Translations under genes and position numbers: made by a program | In this document: positions 46,546 to 52,948 of the stretch, piece after piece | How positions within the stretch are numbered: position 1 is the stretch's first letter | Layout: the number at the start of each line of letters is the position of its first letter | The notes under the pieces: model-generated | The model's database searches: none | The model's input: only the letters and a program-made list of their open reading frames with translations | What the model was told of the DNA's origin: nothing | Origin: Galaxea fascicularis | Taxonomy: Eukaryota > Cnidaria > Anthozoa > Scleractinia > Euphylliidae | Length of the DNA stretch: 64,000 bases | NCBI GenBank assembly: GCA_948470475.1 | Contig: OX419345.1 | Coordinates: forward strand, 14,380,800-14,444,799 | Direction of reading: 5' to 3'

Positions 46546-46988
46546 TGTCTTTCATTGTATGGTACCTTGTCTAAAGCTTGAACCATTTTTCGGTCTGCCT
46601 TATTTTTACATTTCTTGTCATCCTTACAAACAGAATAATCAACATCATGCTGCATGGCGATTGCATCCGTCTTTCCAGTCGGTTGTTGATATATCTCCAA
46701 TATTTCTCCAGTTTTTGGATTATATCTAAGCTGTTGTTCAAGTGGATTATATGGACCTGTATAGTTATGTCCAGGTAATGTAAATCCACCCTTTGGTTTT
46801 GGTAGTTTACCAATCGCTTTATGAATATCAACACCTGATCCATAATAAGCCTTTAACATTTGTTTTCCCATATCAACAGGACTTTTAGCTTTACGAGCTG
46901 ATTTAACAAAGGTTTTCAAAAACTTAGTATCTGTTGGAATAAAGGTACCGGGATAGAAAAACTGCCCACCGCTTTGGGTGGGCTCCAC
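46410..46988 (-). CDS. Parvovirus-like phospholipase A2 domain protein (-1 frame of the zinc-ribbon ORF)
   Basis: An ORF of about 190 aa with a PLA2 domain: Ca-binding loop LPGHNYTGPYNPL, catalytic His-Asp in AMQHDVDYSVC, a helical KADRKMVQALDK segment, and a conserved AINTKQKLGLG end. In parvoviruses and some adintoviruses such domains are carried in the particle. The frame has no ATG near its 5' end: it opens at a GTG inside the stop of the zinc-ribbon ORF, and its first ATG is about 40 codons in. It is therefore probably made by -1 frameshift at 46991-46997 (see the recoding feature). It ends at 46410, past a second slippery site leading into the integrase. Confidence 0.85.
   Translation of the reverse strand: MEPTQSGGQFFYPGTFIPTDTKFLKTFVKSARKAKSPVDMGKQMLKAYYGSGVDIHKAIGKLPKPKGGFTLPGHNYTGPYNPLEQQLRYNPKTGEILEIYQQPTGKTDAIAMQHDVDYSVCKDDKKCKNKADRKMVQALDKVPYNERQWGHWLARNAINTKQKLGLGVSKNGKSRRVKKTGKKNWQMNYIHL
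46447..46482 (-). promoter_or_regulatory. Candidate -1 frameshift site A AAA AAC, phospholipase to integrase
   Basis: The heptamer AAAAAAC (minus strand, 46482 to 46476) is phased TCA AAA AAC in the phospholipase frame, and a -1 slip enters the integrase frame exactly where family-like integrase sequence begins. Seven nt downstream, GCC-GTCG-AGT...ACT-GGC can form a weak bulged stem (46447-46469). The heptamer is one of the strongest known eukaryotic slippery sequences; the structure is less convincing than at the first site. Confidence 0.7.
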
Positions 46989-46997
46989 TAGTTTCCC
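46964..46997 (-). promoter_or_regulatory. Candidate -1 frameshift signal: G GGA AAC, UAG, 7-bp GC hairpin
   Basis: Minus strand: heptamer GGGAAAC (46997-46991) in phase AAG GGA AAC, then the zinc-ribbon stop TAG (46990-46988). After a 7-nt spacer come GCCCACC, loop CAAAGC, GGTGGGC (46983-46964), a perfect 7-bp GC-rich stem in a very AT-rich element. A -1 slip bypasses the stop and reads into the phospholipase frame. Heptamer, phase, spacing and stem all fit the retroviral model. Confidence 0.8.
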
Positions 46998-47140
46998 TTA
47001 ACAAACATTGATTTTTTCGCACCACATTCAGCACAAATAGCTTTCATCCTTAATCTACCATTTGATGTCTTAACAATTTGTTCACTACCAGAAGCATTTT
47101 CAGTTTTCTTTTTTTGTCTTACACAATATAATTTCACCAT
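46988..47140 (-). CDS. Zinc-ribbon-like mini-protein, first frame of a recoded three-part unit
   Basis: 50 aa from ATG 47140, too short for most ORF callers. The pattern is YC-x-RQ...NGRLRMKAICAECGAKKS. I associate such N-terminal zinc ribbons (two C-x2-C pairs around an NGR motif; DUF5679-like) with the phospholipase domain in cnidarian Polinton proteins, from memory. Here the second Cys of the first pair is replaced by Gln (YCVRQ), leaving three Cys. The ATG follows TCTAATTCATATATATA, whose TCTAA overlaps the protease stop. The TAG at 46988-46990 is preceded by a slippery G GGA AAC, so this ORF probably leads into the phospholipase and then the integrase. Confidence 0.75.
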   Translation of the reverse strand: MVKLYCVRQKKKTENASGSEQIVKTSNGRLRMKAICAECGAKKSMFVKGN

Positions 47141-47158
47141 TATATATATGAATTAGAT
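47141..47158 (-). promoter_or_regulatory. TCTA-type promoter of the zinc-ribbon/PLA2/integrase unit
   Basis: TCTAATTCATATATATA lies directly before ATG 47140, with TCTA at 47157-47154, 13 nt from the ATG. It overlaps the protease stop codon. The same TCTA plus TA-run precedes four other genes of the element. Confidence 0.55.
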
Positions 47159-47779
47159 ATTTCTGAAATATTTAATTATAAATTTATGGTTCACTGATTT
47201 ATCCATTGGATCAAATGCTGTATTATGTATGATATCAAGTATTGATTTCCCTTTCTGTCTCTCCAACAGATAGTACAAACACCAATAGCCGCATAAAACT
47301 GAATCGCGTTCTTGTATTTCATCTGTTGAATATATTATTTTTTCACCACTTGTTTGTAAATATTTTTGTATTTCAGTTGGCATTATTAAACCGAACGAAT
47401 CGAAATACTCACTGAAGTGTTTGTCATCATTTCTGTAACAAACCCAATGAGTGCCAGGTCCTATTTTTGAATCTAAATTTATTATTCCAACTTCAGGTTC
47501 ATTTATTTGACCTGGTAAATCATCTCGACTGAATACACCTCTGAAATGTTTTATACCTAATTGATTAACCAGTTTTATCAGGTCAAAGTTGCTTAGCGGT
47601 TTATCTATGAATTTGATTTGATTTATATGAGTTGACCTAAGAGAGGGATTTTTGACCAAACGTTTTTGTTGAATGCTGTATCCTGATTTACTCCGAGAGC
47701 TCCTGTTAAAAGTCCCTTGCCTTTCTTCCTCTTCACCGTTTTTTTTTTTACACCAAGACCCACCATAGGACCTTCCCAA
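47153..47779 (-). CDS. PRO: Adenovirus-type cysteine protease (no ATG; -1 frame of the upstream ORF)
   Basis: C5/Ulp1-fold protease for capsid maturation. Catalytic His is in GPGTHWVCYR, the acidic residue in EYFDSFG, the oxyanion Gln in DEIQERDSV and Cys in VLCGYWCLYYL. Recognisable family sequence begins near KPLSNFDLIKLV. The frame opens upstream to 47779 at a TTG and contains no ATG before the catalytic His and Asp. It lies in the -1 frame of the minor virion ORF and overlaps it by about 155 bp. The overlap holds an 11-A run with a phased A AAA AAA heptamer. I infer synthesis as a -1 frameshift extension. Splicing, non-AUG start or reinitiation are alternatives. Confidence 0.92.
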   Translation of the reverse strand: MGRSYGGSWCKKKNGEEEERQGTFNRSSRSKSGYSIQQKRLVKNPSLRSTHINQIKFIDKPLSNFDLIKLVNQLGIKHFRGVFSRDDLPGQINEPEVGIINLDSKIGPGTHWVCYRNDDKHFSEYFDSFGLIMPTEIQKYLQTSGEKIIYSTDEIQERDSVLCGYWCLYYLLERQKGKSILDIIHNTAFDPMDKSVNHKFIIKYFRNI

Positions 47780-48498
47780 GTACCAAAGAATGGATCGCTT
47801 CTATAATCAACAGGTAATACAAGACCTCCTTGTTTTGGGGGTAGTTTGACGGGTGGTGATTTTCTTGATCTATTCGAATCGATTTGAAGGCCTTTACCCA
47901 TTACAGCGTCTAACAGCATCGGAATTCCAATTGAAGCGAGAATAGTGCCAATACCTGATCCCATCTGTCGTTGTGTTGGCTTAATATGGACACCAGATCC
48001 TGTTTGTAAAGCATTAAGAATGTCTCGTTTTTGTTTAGCTGTTAGATGATCTTTATACTGAATTAATCTATTTACTTTTGAGTCAGGGATAAGAAATCCA
48101 CCTGTTTGACCGCTTCCAAATAATTTATTAACACCGAGAGAAGCCAAACCACTCATTGCTCCTGTTGCAAGAGGTGCAATAACCTTTTTAGCTAATGGTA
48201 CCACCATCGGTAACACTTTAGACGATAGACCTGCTAGTGAACTCCATAGACTACCTCCATGTCTTGCAACCTTACGTAATTGGCTTTTTGATATTTTTAT
48301 GTCAACTCCTTTATTCATCTCCATTGCCCTCTGAATCTTTTTGATCTGTGTTTTTGTCAACATAAGTTCATGGTTACCTTTCAAATCAGATTTTCCTAAT
48401 CTGAGTGTGATCGGTTCTGATTGATTGGCATAAGCTCTTGAAAGCTTTTCCATTTGACCTTTGCTTAGTTTAACACCATAAGGAAAATATTGCGTCAT
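47623..48498 (-). CDS. Membrane-active / minor virion protein (pVI- or pX-like candidate)
   Basis: 291 aa. The N-terminus contains three related segments of form L-S/T-K-x-Q-x-x-K (KLSKGQMEKLSRAYANQ, MLTKTQIKKIQRAMEMNKG, KISKSQLRKVARHGG). A hydrophobic, amphipathic stretch follows (SKVLPMVVPLAKKVIAPLA, TGAMSGLASLGVNKLFG), then a Gly/Gln linker, a second hydrophobic patch (GTILASIGIPMLLDAVMG), and a basic tail that ends KNVWSKIPLLGQLI. Such proteins in adintovirus-like elements lie next to the capsid gene and are thought to be internal, membrane-interacting virion components. ATG 48498 follows CATATATTATATATG. Its 3' part holds an 11-A run (47739-47749) that may shift ribosomes into the protease. 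Confidence 0.7.
   Translation of the reverse strand: MTQYFPYGVKLSKGQMEKLSRAYANQSEPITLRLGKSDLKGNHELMLTKTQIKKIQRAMEMNKGVDIKISKSQLRKVARHGGSLWSSLAGLSSKVLPMVVPLAKKVIAPLATGAMSGLASLGVNKLFGSGQTGGFLIPDSKVNRLIQYKDHLTAKQKRDILNALQTGSGVHIKPTQRQMGSGIGTILASIGIPMLLDAVMGKGLQIDSNRSRKSPPVKLPPKQGGLVLPVDYRSDPFFGTWEGPMVGLGVKKKTVKRKKGKGLLTGALGVNQDTAFNKNVWSKIPLLGQLI
47739..47749 (-). promoter_or_regulatory. Candidate -1 slippery run A AAA AAA in the minor virion/protease overlap
   Basis: Eleven A on the coding strand, phased GTA AAA AAA AAA ACG in the upstream frame. A -1 slip here enters the protease frame with no stop. It is the only X XXY YYZ heptamer in phase within the overlap. Both ribosomal and polymerase slippage are possible on such a run. 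No strong downstream stem is evident. Confidence 0.55.
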
Positions 48499-48509
48499 AT
48501 ATAATATAT

Positions 48510-48534
48510 GAAATTAAAATTACATTTTAATTTC
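48510..48534. terminator. Hairpin downstream of the major capsid gene
   Basis: GAAATTAAAAT, TAC, ATTTTAATTTC: an 11-bp perfect stem about 25 nt after the MCP stop, just upstream of the next gene's promoter. Candidate 3'-end signal. Confidence 0.5.
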
Positions 48535-48558
48535 ATTTTAATTTCATATGAAATTTCT

Positions 48559-49827
48559 TTAACGGAACAAGAGTTTACCATCTTTCTGAAGAAGTTCAGC
48601 TTCCTGCTCATATAAAATCAAAGCATAGATACTATAAGCGGTTGCTGTTGTACCACTCAGTTCATATCTGAAAGTTAGTTTAGTTGTTCCATCTCTGATA
48701 TCCAGTTTTTGTTTTGTGAGATCAAAATACACAAATGGAAAGATTGTACTGAAATTACTTCTATTAAGCAAAGTGCCTTCACCATATTCATTGTTTTTAT
48801 GGACGTATTTCAGAACATCTCGATACACTCTGATCATATCTGTAGTAGGGGCATAATGTATTTCTGGGTATTCATTACCATTTGCAACAACAAGATGACA
48901 ATTTAAAAGAGTTCTTGGGTCTGTGCTAACTGAAAAAGTGTTATACAAAAATGGATTAGCTGTCTGAGCGTCAATATTGGCATCATTGATGATAAAAACA
49001 AATACATGCCTCGGTTTGCTTATTCCACTTGTAATATTGAAATGTCCAGTTCGTTGTGTTGAAGAATTTGATCTCATGATTTCTTCTCTTAGATAAGCCC
49101 ATTTTTTATTTGTAATGAATTTACTGGTATATAATGATTGACCTTCAGAATTGAAAGTAATCCGAGGAACCATAAGTTGCATTCGTGTTACTACAACTCT
49201 ACAATTGGCTCCTGCTTGCCAAATTAAATTAGCATCCGATTCGAGTTCTAAATTAAGCTCCAAACGTGTATTTGGTAGGAGTTCATCACGTAGTGCATCG
49301 AAAAAACTGTATCTATTAAGAGGTATTTCAGTACTAACTGTAGTTGATGTACCAAGAAGAGCTTTTCTCGCAGCAAAACCTTTATTATAGGCATTCTGAG
49401 CTGGTCGTTCTTCAGCGCTTCGACTTGTGTCTAAATAGAAAAATTCATTAGTAGCAGTACTTTCAGCATAAGATGGGCTATACTCTAAGAGATTTTTGAT
49501 ATTTACACAATGGTTAGCGTCGTTCAGATCATATACTTTTTTTCCATTCAAATTAACTTTAAAATTATTTATCAATGAATGAGAACCATTTACTATACCG
49601 TTATGATCTGCTGCTGTAATGTTGCCACCATCAGCTGCTAATACTACTTTAAAATCTACTACAATACGTGAATTATACCAATCAAATGGAGTCACTTCAC
49701 CTGTATTGTCAACAACGAATCTATGACCATCTTTTTTTTTATTTCTAGTCACTGTTGTATCCAAACCTGTTTCTAGTTCAAAAACAACATCTTCATATCG
49801 TTCTACATATTCTGAGTTTCTAAACAT
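48559..49827 (-). CDS. MCP: Major capsid protein, double jelly-roll type
   Basis: 422 aa. The hexon-like protein forms the icosahedral shell of Polinton/adintovirus particles. The sequence has a beta-rich N-terminal roll (FDWYNSRIVVDFKVVLAADG, SLINNFKVNLNGKKVYDLND), a connecting region with YLDTSRSAEERPAQNAYNKG, and a second roll (LIWQAGANCRVVVTRMQLMV, HVFVFIINDANID, FPFVYFDLTKQKLDIRDGTT) ending YALILYEQEAELLQKDGKLL. It resembles cnidarian proteins often labelled F54H12.2-like. Somewhat shorter than many Polinton capsid proteins, but no break is visible. ATG 49827 follows AATATTAT; no TCTA motif is seen here. Flanked by minor capsid and virion genes, as usual. Confidence 0.88.
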   Translation of the reverse strand: MFRNSEYVERYEDVVFELETGLDTTVTRNKKKDGHRFVVDNTGEVTPFDWYNSRIVVDFKVVLAADGGNITAADHNGIVNGSHSLINNFKVNLNGKKVYDLNDANHCVNIKNLLEYSPSYAESTATNEFFYLDTSRSAEERPAQNAYNKGFAARKALLGTSTTVSTEIPLNRYSFFDALRDELLPNTRLELNLELESDANLIWQAGANCRVVVTRMQLMVPRITFNSEGQSLYTSKFITNKKWAYLREEIMRSNSSTQRTGHFNITSGISKPRHVFVFIINDANIDAQTANPFLYNTFSVSTDPRTLLNCHLVVANGNEYPEIHYAPTTDMIRVYRDVLKYVHKNNEYGEGTLLNRSNFSTIFPFVYFDLTKQKLDIRDGTTKLTFRYELSGTTATAYSIYALILYEQEAELLQKDGKLLFR

Positions 49828-49838
49828 ATAATATTTGA

Positions 49839-50294
49839 TTACATAATTTTTCTAAATTTACCTCCAGAAATTATTCTGTTAACTCTCTCATTGATCTCAT
49901 TTTGTGACATTACATTTGGTGAAGCTTGATTTAGCGAAGCTTGATTTAGCGAAGCTTGATTTAGCGAATCTTGATTTAGCAAAGCTTGATTTAGCGAAGC
50001 TTGATTTAGCAAAGCTTGATTTAGCGAAGCTTGATTTTTTTTTCTTAATAGTTGAATTATTTTATCACCTGCTTTTTTACCAACATGTTCACCGGTCTTT
50101 GTAGCTGCAGTTTGAAGAGCCTTTTTAGATGCTGTTTTTGCCGCCTCTTTCATGGTTTTACCAAATAAATTACTTGCAACAGATTTGAAAATATCACTTA
50201 ATGCTCCACCTTGGATTTCTCCACTATGAACATGCTTCTTAACATACATTCCTAAATCAGGATCGTATCGTTTCTTGTATTCAAATCGATTCAT
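49839..50294 (-). CDS. Small basic virion protein with (ASLNQ)n repeat
   Basis: 151 aa from ATG 50294 (a TTG two codons earlier is not a credible start). N-terminal basic segment FEYKKRYDPDLGMYVKK, then Gly-rich SGEIQGGALSDIFKSVASNL and an Ala/Lys/Thr-rich amphipathic helix (KEAAKTASKKALQTAATKTG). Then comes a Gln-Ala-Ser-Leu-Asn pentapeptide repeated about eight times, coded by a 15-bp tandem repeat, and a short conserved-looking tail. Position between capsid genes and composition suggest an adenovirus pX/pVI-like internal virion protein; this is inference. A TCTA promoter lies 7 nt upstream of the ATG. Confidence 0.6.
   Translation of the reverse strand: MNRFEYKKRYDPDLGMYVKKHVHSGEIQGGALSDIFKSVASNLFGKTMKEAAKTASKKALQTAATKTGEHVGKKAGDKIIQLLRKKNQASLNQALLNQASLNQALLNQDSLNQASLNQASLNQASPNVMSQNEINERVNRIISGGKFRKIM
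49921..50035. repeat. 15-bp coding minisatellite, about 8 copies
   Basis: GAAGCTTGATTTAGC and variants repeat with exact 15-bp period inside the small virion gene, preserving frame and coding a 5-residue repeat. Copy number is likely to vary between element copies. Confidence 0.9.
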
Positions 50295-50301
50295 ATACAA
50301 T

Positions 50302-50305
50302 TAGA
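50302..50305 (-). promoter_or_regulatory. TCTA promoter core, small virion protein
   Basis: TCTAATTGTATATG on the minus strand places TCTA 7 nt before ATG 50294, with TATAATATAA immediately upstream. Confidence 0.5.
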
Positions 50306-50318
50306 TTATATTATATTA

Positions 50319-51077
50319 TTATGTTGTTGATCGCATAATTAATGTCATAAACCAATCAACATCATTCAGATCAATAGGACGACCGAGTGTATCAGTTATA
50401 TAAAATCGCATCTCATTCAGTTGTGTTTTATTCACCTCATTAAACAACAAACGTCGAGGTTCGTATTTAAACGAATATGAGCGGGTTAAATTGTCGGTTG
50501 GTATGACTGCCAGTAGATTATCAGAATAACCACTCAGTATTGAATTTTCAATAATATCTGAATGGATATTTATTTTATCAACGCTGTTGGTTATATTCGG
50601 TAATCTAGCACTATATTCAGTCGATTCCACTATTTTTTCATCAAAACCAAGTAAATTACCAAATTCAGTCCCTCTAAGATCAACCTGATAATTATTATCC
50701 AATTCAATAATGACTCTAAATGAAGATAGAACGAACTGGATATTTATTGGATATTTATCTTTTGTTGTATGTGTCTCTCTTACCATATACTGATGAATGT
50801 AATCATTTATGTCTTCATAACTGTAGCTACCATCAACAAAAGTAATTGTTTCCCAGTTTTCACCTCCATCATGACTATATTTAATCTTATTGTTTCCAAT
50901 CTTTTCAGATATGTTATGCCAACTGTATGTCATCATCACTGTATCAACAGCTATTTCATACCTCTTATCTTTATCCAATTTATACGTCGTTTTCAGTTTG
51001 ATTTTGAAATCGTGAGTTTTACTAACACCAATTTTCTCTCTATCAACAGATGATATATAAATCACTTGTTCTTCCAT
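50319..51077 (-). CDS. mCP: Minor capsid (penton-like) protein, single jelly roll
   Basis: 252 aa. Expected to form the pentons at capsid vertices. Features typical of Polinton minor capsid proteins: an N-terminal VIYISSVDREKIG, the motif MMTYSWHNISEKIGNN, an FVDGSYSYEDINDYIHQYM stretch, then LDNNYQVDLRGTEFGNLLGF and a beta-rich C-terminus ending RFYITDTLGRPIDLNDVDWF. ATG 51077 is preceded by TCTAATATAATATATA. It lies one small ORF away from the major capsid gene, as in many related elements. Length fits the family. Confidence 0.8.
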   Translation of the reverse strand: MEEQVIYISSVDREKIGVSKTHDFKIKLKTTYKLDKDKRYEIAVDTVMMTYSWHNISEKIGNNKIKYSHDGGENWETITFVDGSYSYEDINDYIHQYMVRETHTTKDKYPINIQFVLSSFRVIIELDNNYQVDLRGTEFGNLLGFDEKIVESTEYSARLPNITNSVDKINIHSDIIENSILSGYSDNLLAVIPTDNLTRSYSFKYEPRRLLFNEVNKTQLNEMRFYITDTLGRPIDLNDVDWFMTLIMRSTT

Positions 51078-51088
51078 TATATATTATA

Positions 51089-52189
51089 TTAGATAATTCT
51101 TAATAAATCATTTAACTGATTATTGTTGATAACTCCTATTTTATTCAATGTATGAGCTATTTGTGTGAATTCTTTTGTAACACCATCATTACCTGCTTGA
51201 ATCGATCCTCCAAGTAATTCTAATCTAGAAAGTAAATCTTCTGTATTGTTGAAATAAATGACACCCGCTCCCATTTTCTTAAACTTATTACTAGTACGAT
51301 GTATAGGAATCTGGGATATTTGATTTAATTCATTAAAAATCATTTTTGATAGATCACTGTATTTCTTTTTACTGTTGAACCTCTTTGTTAGAAGATCAAG
51401 TGTGTCAAAGTCAGCTTGTTTATCATATACTTTCTGACCGTCCTTATGAGCTATAACTTTGAGATGTCCATACAGTTTAGGAAGATCAATAATCAGACCA
51501 CCATACTGACCATTCCGATCTATCTTATAAGCATTTCTCTTTTTCTGTGTATATATCCCAGACCCAATTGTTTCCAGACCTTCAGGTATTATAGCAATTC
51601 TGTTTCTATATTTTTGAATGGTCTTGATTTGATGTGTTAGTTCATCAATCTGCTCCTTATTACCATCTCGTGCCTTTTTAGTTTTTGATAGTGCTCCTTT
51701 TCGCTGTCCTAAATCTTTTAGTAATTTACCTAAACTCTTATTATAATTATTAAAATTAATGTCTTTATTTTGAACACCTTTCAATATATCAGATGGTGGA
51801 TTAAGATCATAATACATTAATGTTTGAATATCATCATGATCGAATCCTTTATCTAAATCCGATTTATATGTATCCATCATTGCAGGTTTATAACCAATTG
51901 GTAATTTTGTATCTTGTGCGGAGGTTTCAGGTAATTGTTGATGAAGAATTAAATCATCTAAACCACTTGTGATAGCTTTTTGATTTTTTTGGAGTTGTTC
52001 AATTAATTCATCCTGTTTCTTATCAATACTTTTTTCAACATCAATGATAGGTTGTAAACTTTCTGATACTCTCTCATAAGCATCTTGTTTTGCTTCATTA
52101 TACTGTTTCAACACATTTCTCACAGTTCTGGTTTTTCTTCCTGCTTCAATTTTGGAATTACTAAGCTTTTTGAATTGTTTAATATCCAT
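51089..52189 (-). CDS. Uncharacterised conserved virion-associated protein
   Basis: 366 aa. N-terminal half is charged and helical with coiled-coil character (VRNVLKQYNEAKQDAYERVS, IDKKQDELIEQLQKNQKAI). C-terminal half is globular (LIIDLPKLYGHLKVIAHKDG, DFDTLDLLTKRFNSKKKYSD, IFNELNQISQIPIHRTSNKF, LLGGSIQAGNDGVTKEFTQI, HTLNKIGVINNNQLNDLL). I recognise this C-terminal block as recurring in cnidarian Polintons, always near capsid genes, but no function is known to me. ATG 52189 follows ATTATATATA; the 12-bp gap to the penton gene holds that gene's TCTA box at the stop. Confidence 0.65.
   Translation of the reverse strand: MDIKQFKKLSNSKIEAGRKTRTVRNVLKQYNEAKQDAYERVSESLQPIIDVEKSIDKKQDELIEQLQKNQKAITSGLDDLILHQQLPETSAQDTKLPIGYKPAMMDTYKSDLDKGFDHDDIQTLMYYDLNPPSDILKGVQNKDINFNNYNKSLGKLLKDLGQRKGALSKTKKARDGNKEQIDELTHQIKTIQKYRNRIAIIPEGLETIGSGIYTQKKRNAYKIDRNGQYGGLIIDLPKLYGHLKVIAHKDGQKVYDKQADFDTLDLLTKRFNSKKKYSDLSKMIFNELNQISQIPIHRTSNKFKKMGAGVIYFNNTEDLLSRLELLGGSIQAGNDGVTKEFTQIAHTLNKIGVINNNQLNDLLRII
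51090..51093 (-). promoter_or_regulatory. TCTA promoter core, minor capsid gene
   Basis: TCTAATATAATATATAATGG on the minus strand: TCTA lies 12 nt before ATG 51077 and overlaps the end of the upstream gene. Confidence 0.5.
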
Positions 52190-52271
52190 TATATATAATA
52201 GTTATATAATAGTTATATAAACTTATCTTAACTTATCTTAACTTATCTTTATTTATCTAATATATATATAT
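52190..52271. promoter_or_regulatory. Divergent promoter with 10-bp repeats between virion gene and ATPase
   Basis: 82 bp separate two outward-pointing ATGs. It holds two ATATAATAGTT units, then three to four copies of the 10-bp unit ACTTATCTTA, then TATCTAATATATATATATATG reaching the ATPase start. TCTA is at 52256-52259, 12 nt before that ATG. The decamers may be regulator-binding sites. Confidence 0.6.
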
Positions 52272-52916
52272 ATGGAAATACCAAATTACGATTTCAATGA
52301 AGATGAAAATACCAATTTCAGACAAATAGAAAGTTATATGCCGGATAAACCATTCAGAATGTTGATTTGTGGTAATAGCGGTTCAGGAAAAACTAATTTA
52401 TTGTATCACATGCTTATGACACCATTAGTTTATTTTGATCAGGTTCATATTTATGGTAAAAATCTTGAACAGGAAAAATATAAACATATGATTGAAACAC
52501 TGAATGATATCAGTAGACATTCTAAGGTTGGTTATGATGTTATACATTACAATAACAATGAAATAAAACCCATTGATAGTCTGGATAGTGATTCTCAGAA
52601 AATAGTAATATTTGATGATTTCATTTGTGAAAAAAATCAAAAACCATTAATTGATTATTTCATTCAGGGAAGACATAAAAACTGCTCAACAATATATCTC
52701 AGTCAGAGCTTCTATAAAACACCAAAAGATATAAGATTAAATTGTAGCCATTATGTCGTTTATGAGTTTCCAAGTAATCGTGAAAGAAATTCGATTTCAA
52801 GAGAATTGAATGTCACAAAAGATCAATATGAAAGGGCAACTAAAAAACCGTATTCATTTCTATATGTTGACAAACCAAAGAAAACCGTTAAAAGGAATTT
52901 TTATGGAAATATATGA
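52272..52916 (+). CDS. ATP: FtsK/HerA-type genome-packaging ATPase
   Basis: 214 aa; pumps the genome into the procapsid. Walker A is GNSGSGKT (residues about 35-42) and Walker B is IVIFDDF. Then follow IQGRHKNCSTIYLSQSF (the sensor-like region with the conserved Arg and Gln) and KTPKDIRLN. Length and motif order match Polinton, virophage and adintovirus A32-like ATPases. It is transcribed rightward, divergent from the structural block, with a TCTA-TA promoter at the start codon. Confidence 0.95.
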   Translation: MEIPNYDFNEDENTNFRQIESYMPDKPFRMLICGNSGSGKTNLLYHMLMTPLVYFDQVHIYGKNLEQEKYKHMIETLNDISRHSKVGYDVIHYNNNEIKPIDSLDSDSQKIVIFDDFICEKNQKPLIDYFIQGRHKNCSTIYLSQSFYKTPKDIRLNCSHYVVYEFPSNRERNSISRELNVTKDQYERATKKPYSFLYVDKPKKTVKRNFYGNI

Positions 52917-52937
52917 ATCAATTAAATTATAATATAA

Positions 52938-52941
52938 TCTA
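52938..52941 (+). promoter_or_regulatory. TCTA promoter core, fibre gene
   Basis: TATAATATAATCTAATAGTATATGG: TCTA lies 7 nt before ATG 52949, in the 32-bp gap after the ATPase stop. Confidence 0.5.
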
Positions 52942-52948
52942 ATAGTAT

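Noticed and set aside
47626..47779. TTG at 47779 as the protease start
   Set aside because: It is only the first alternative codon after a stop; family-like sequence starts much further downstream and there is no initiation context.
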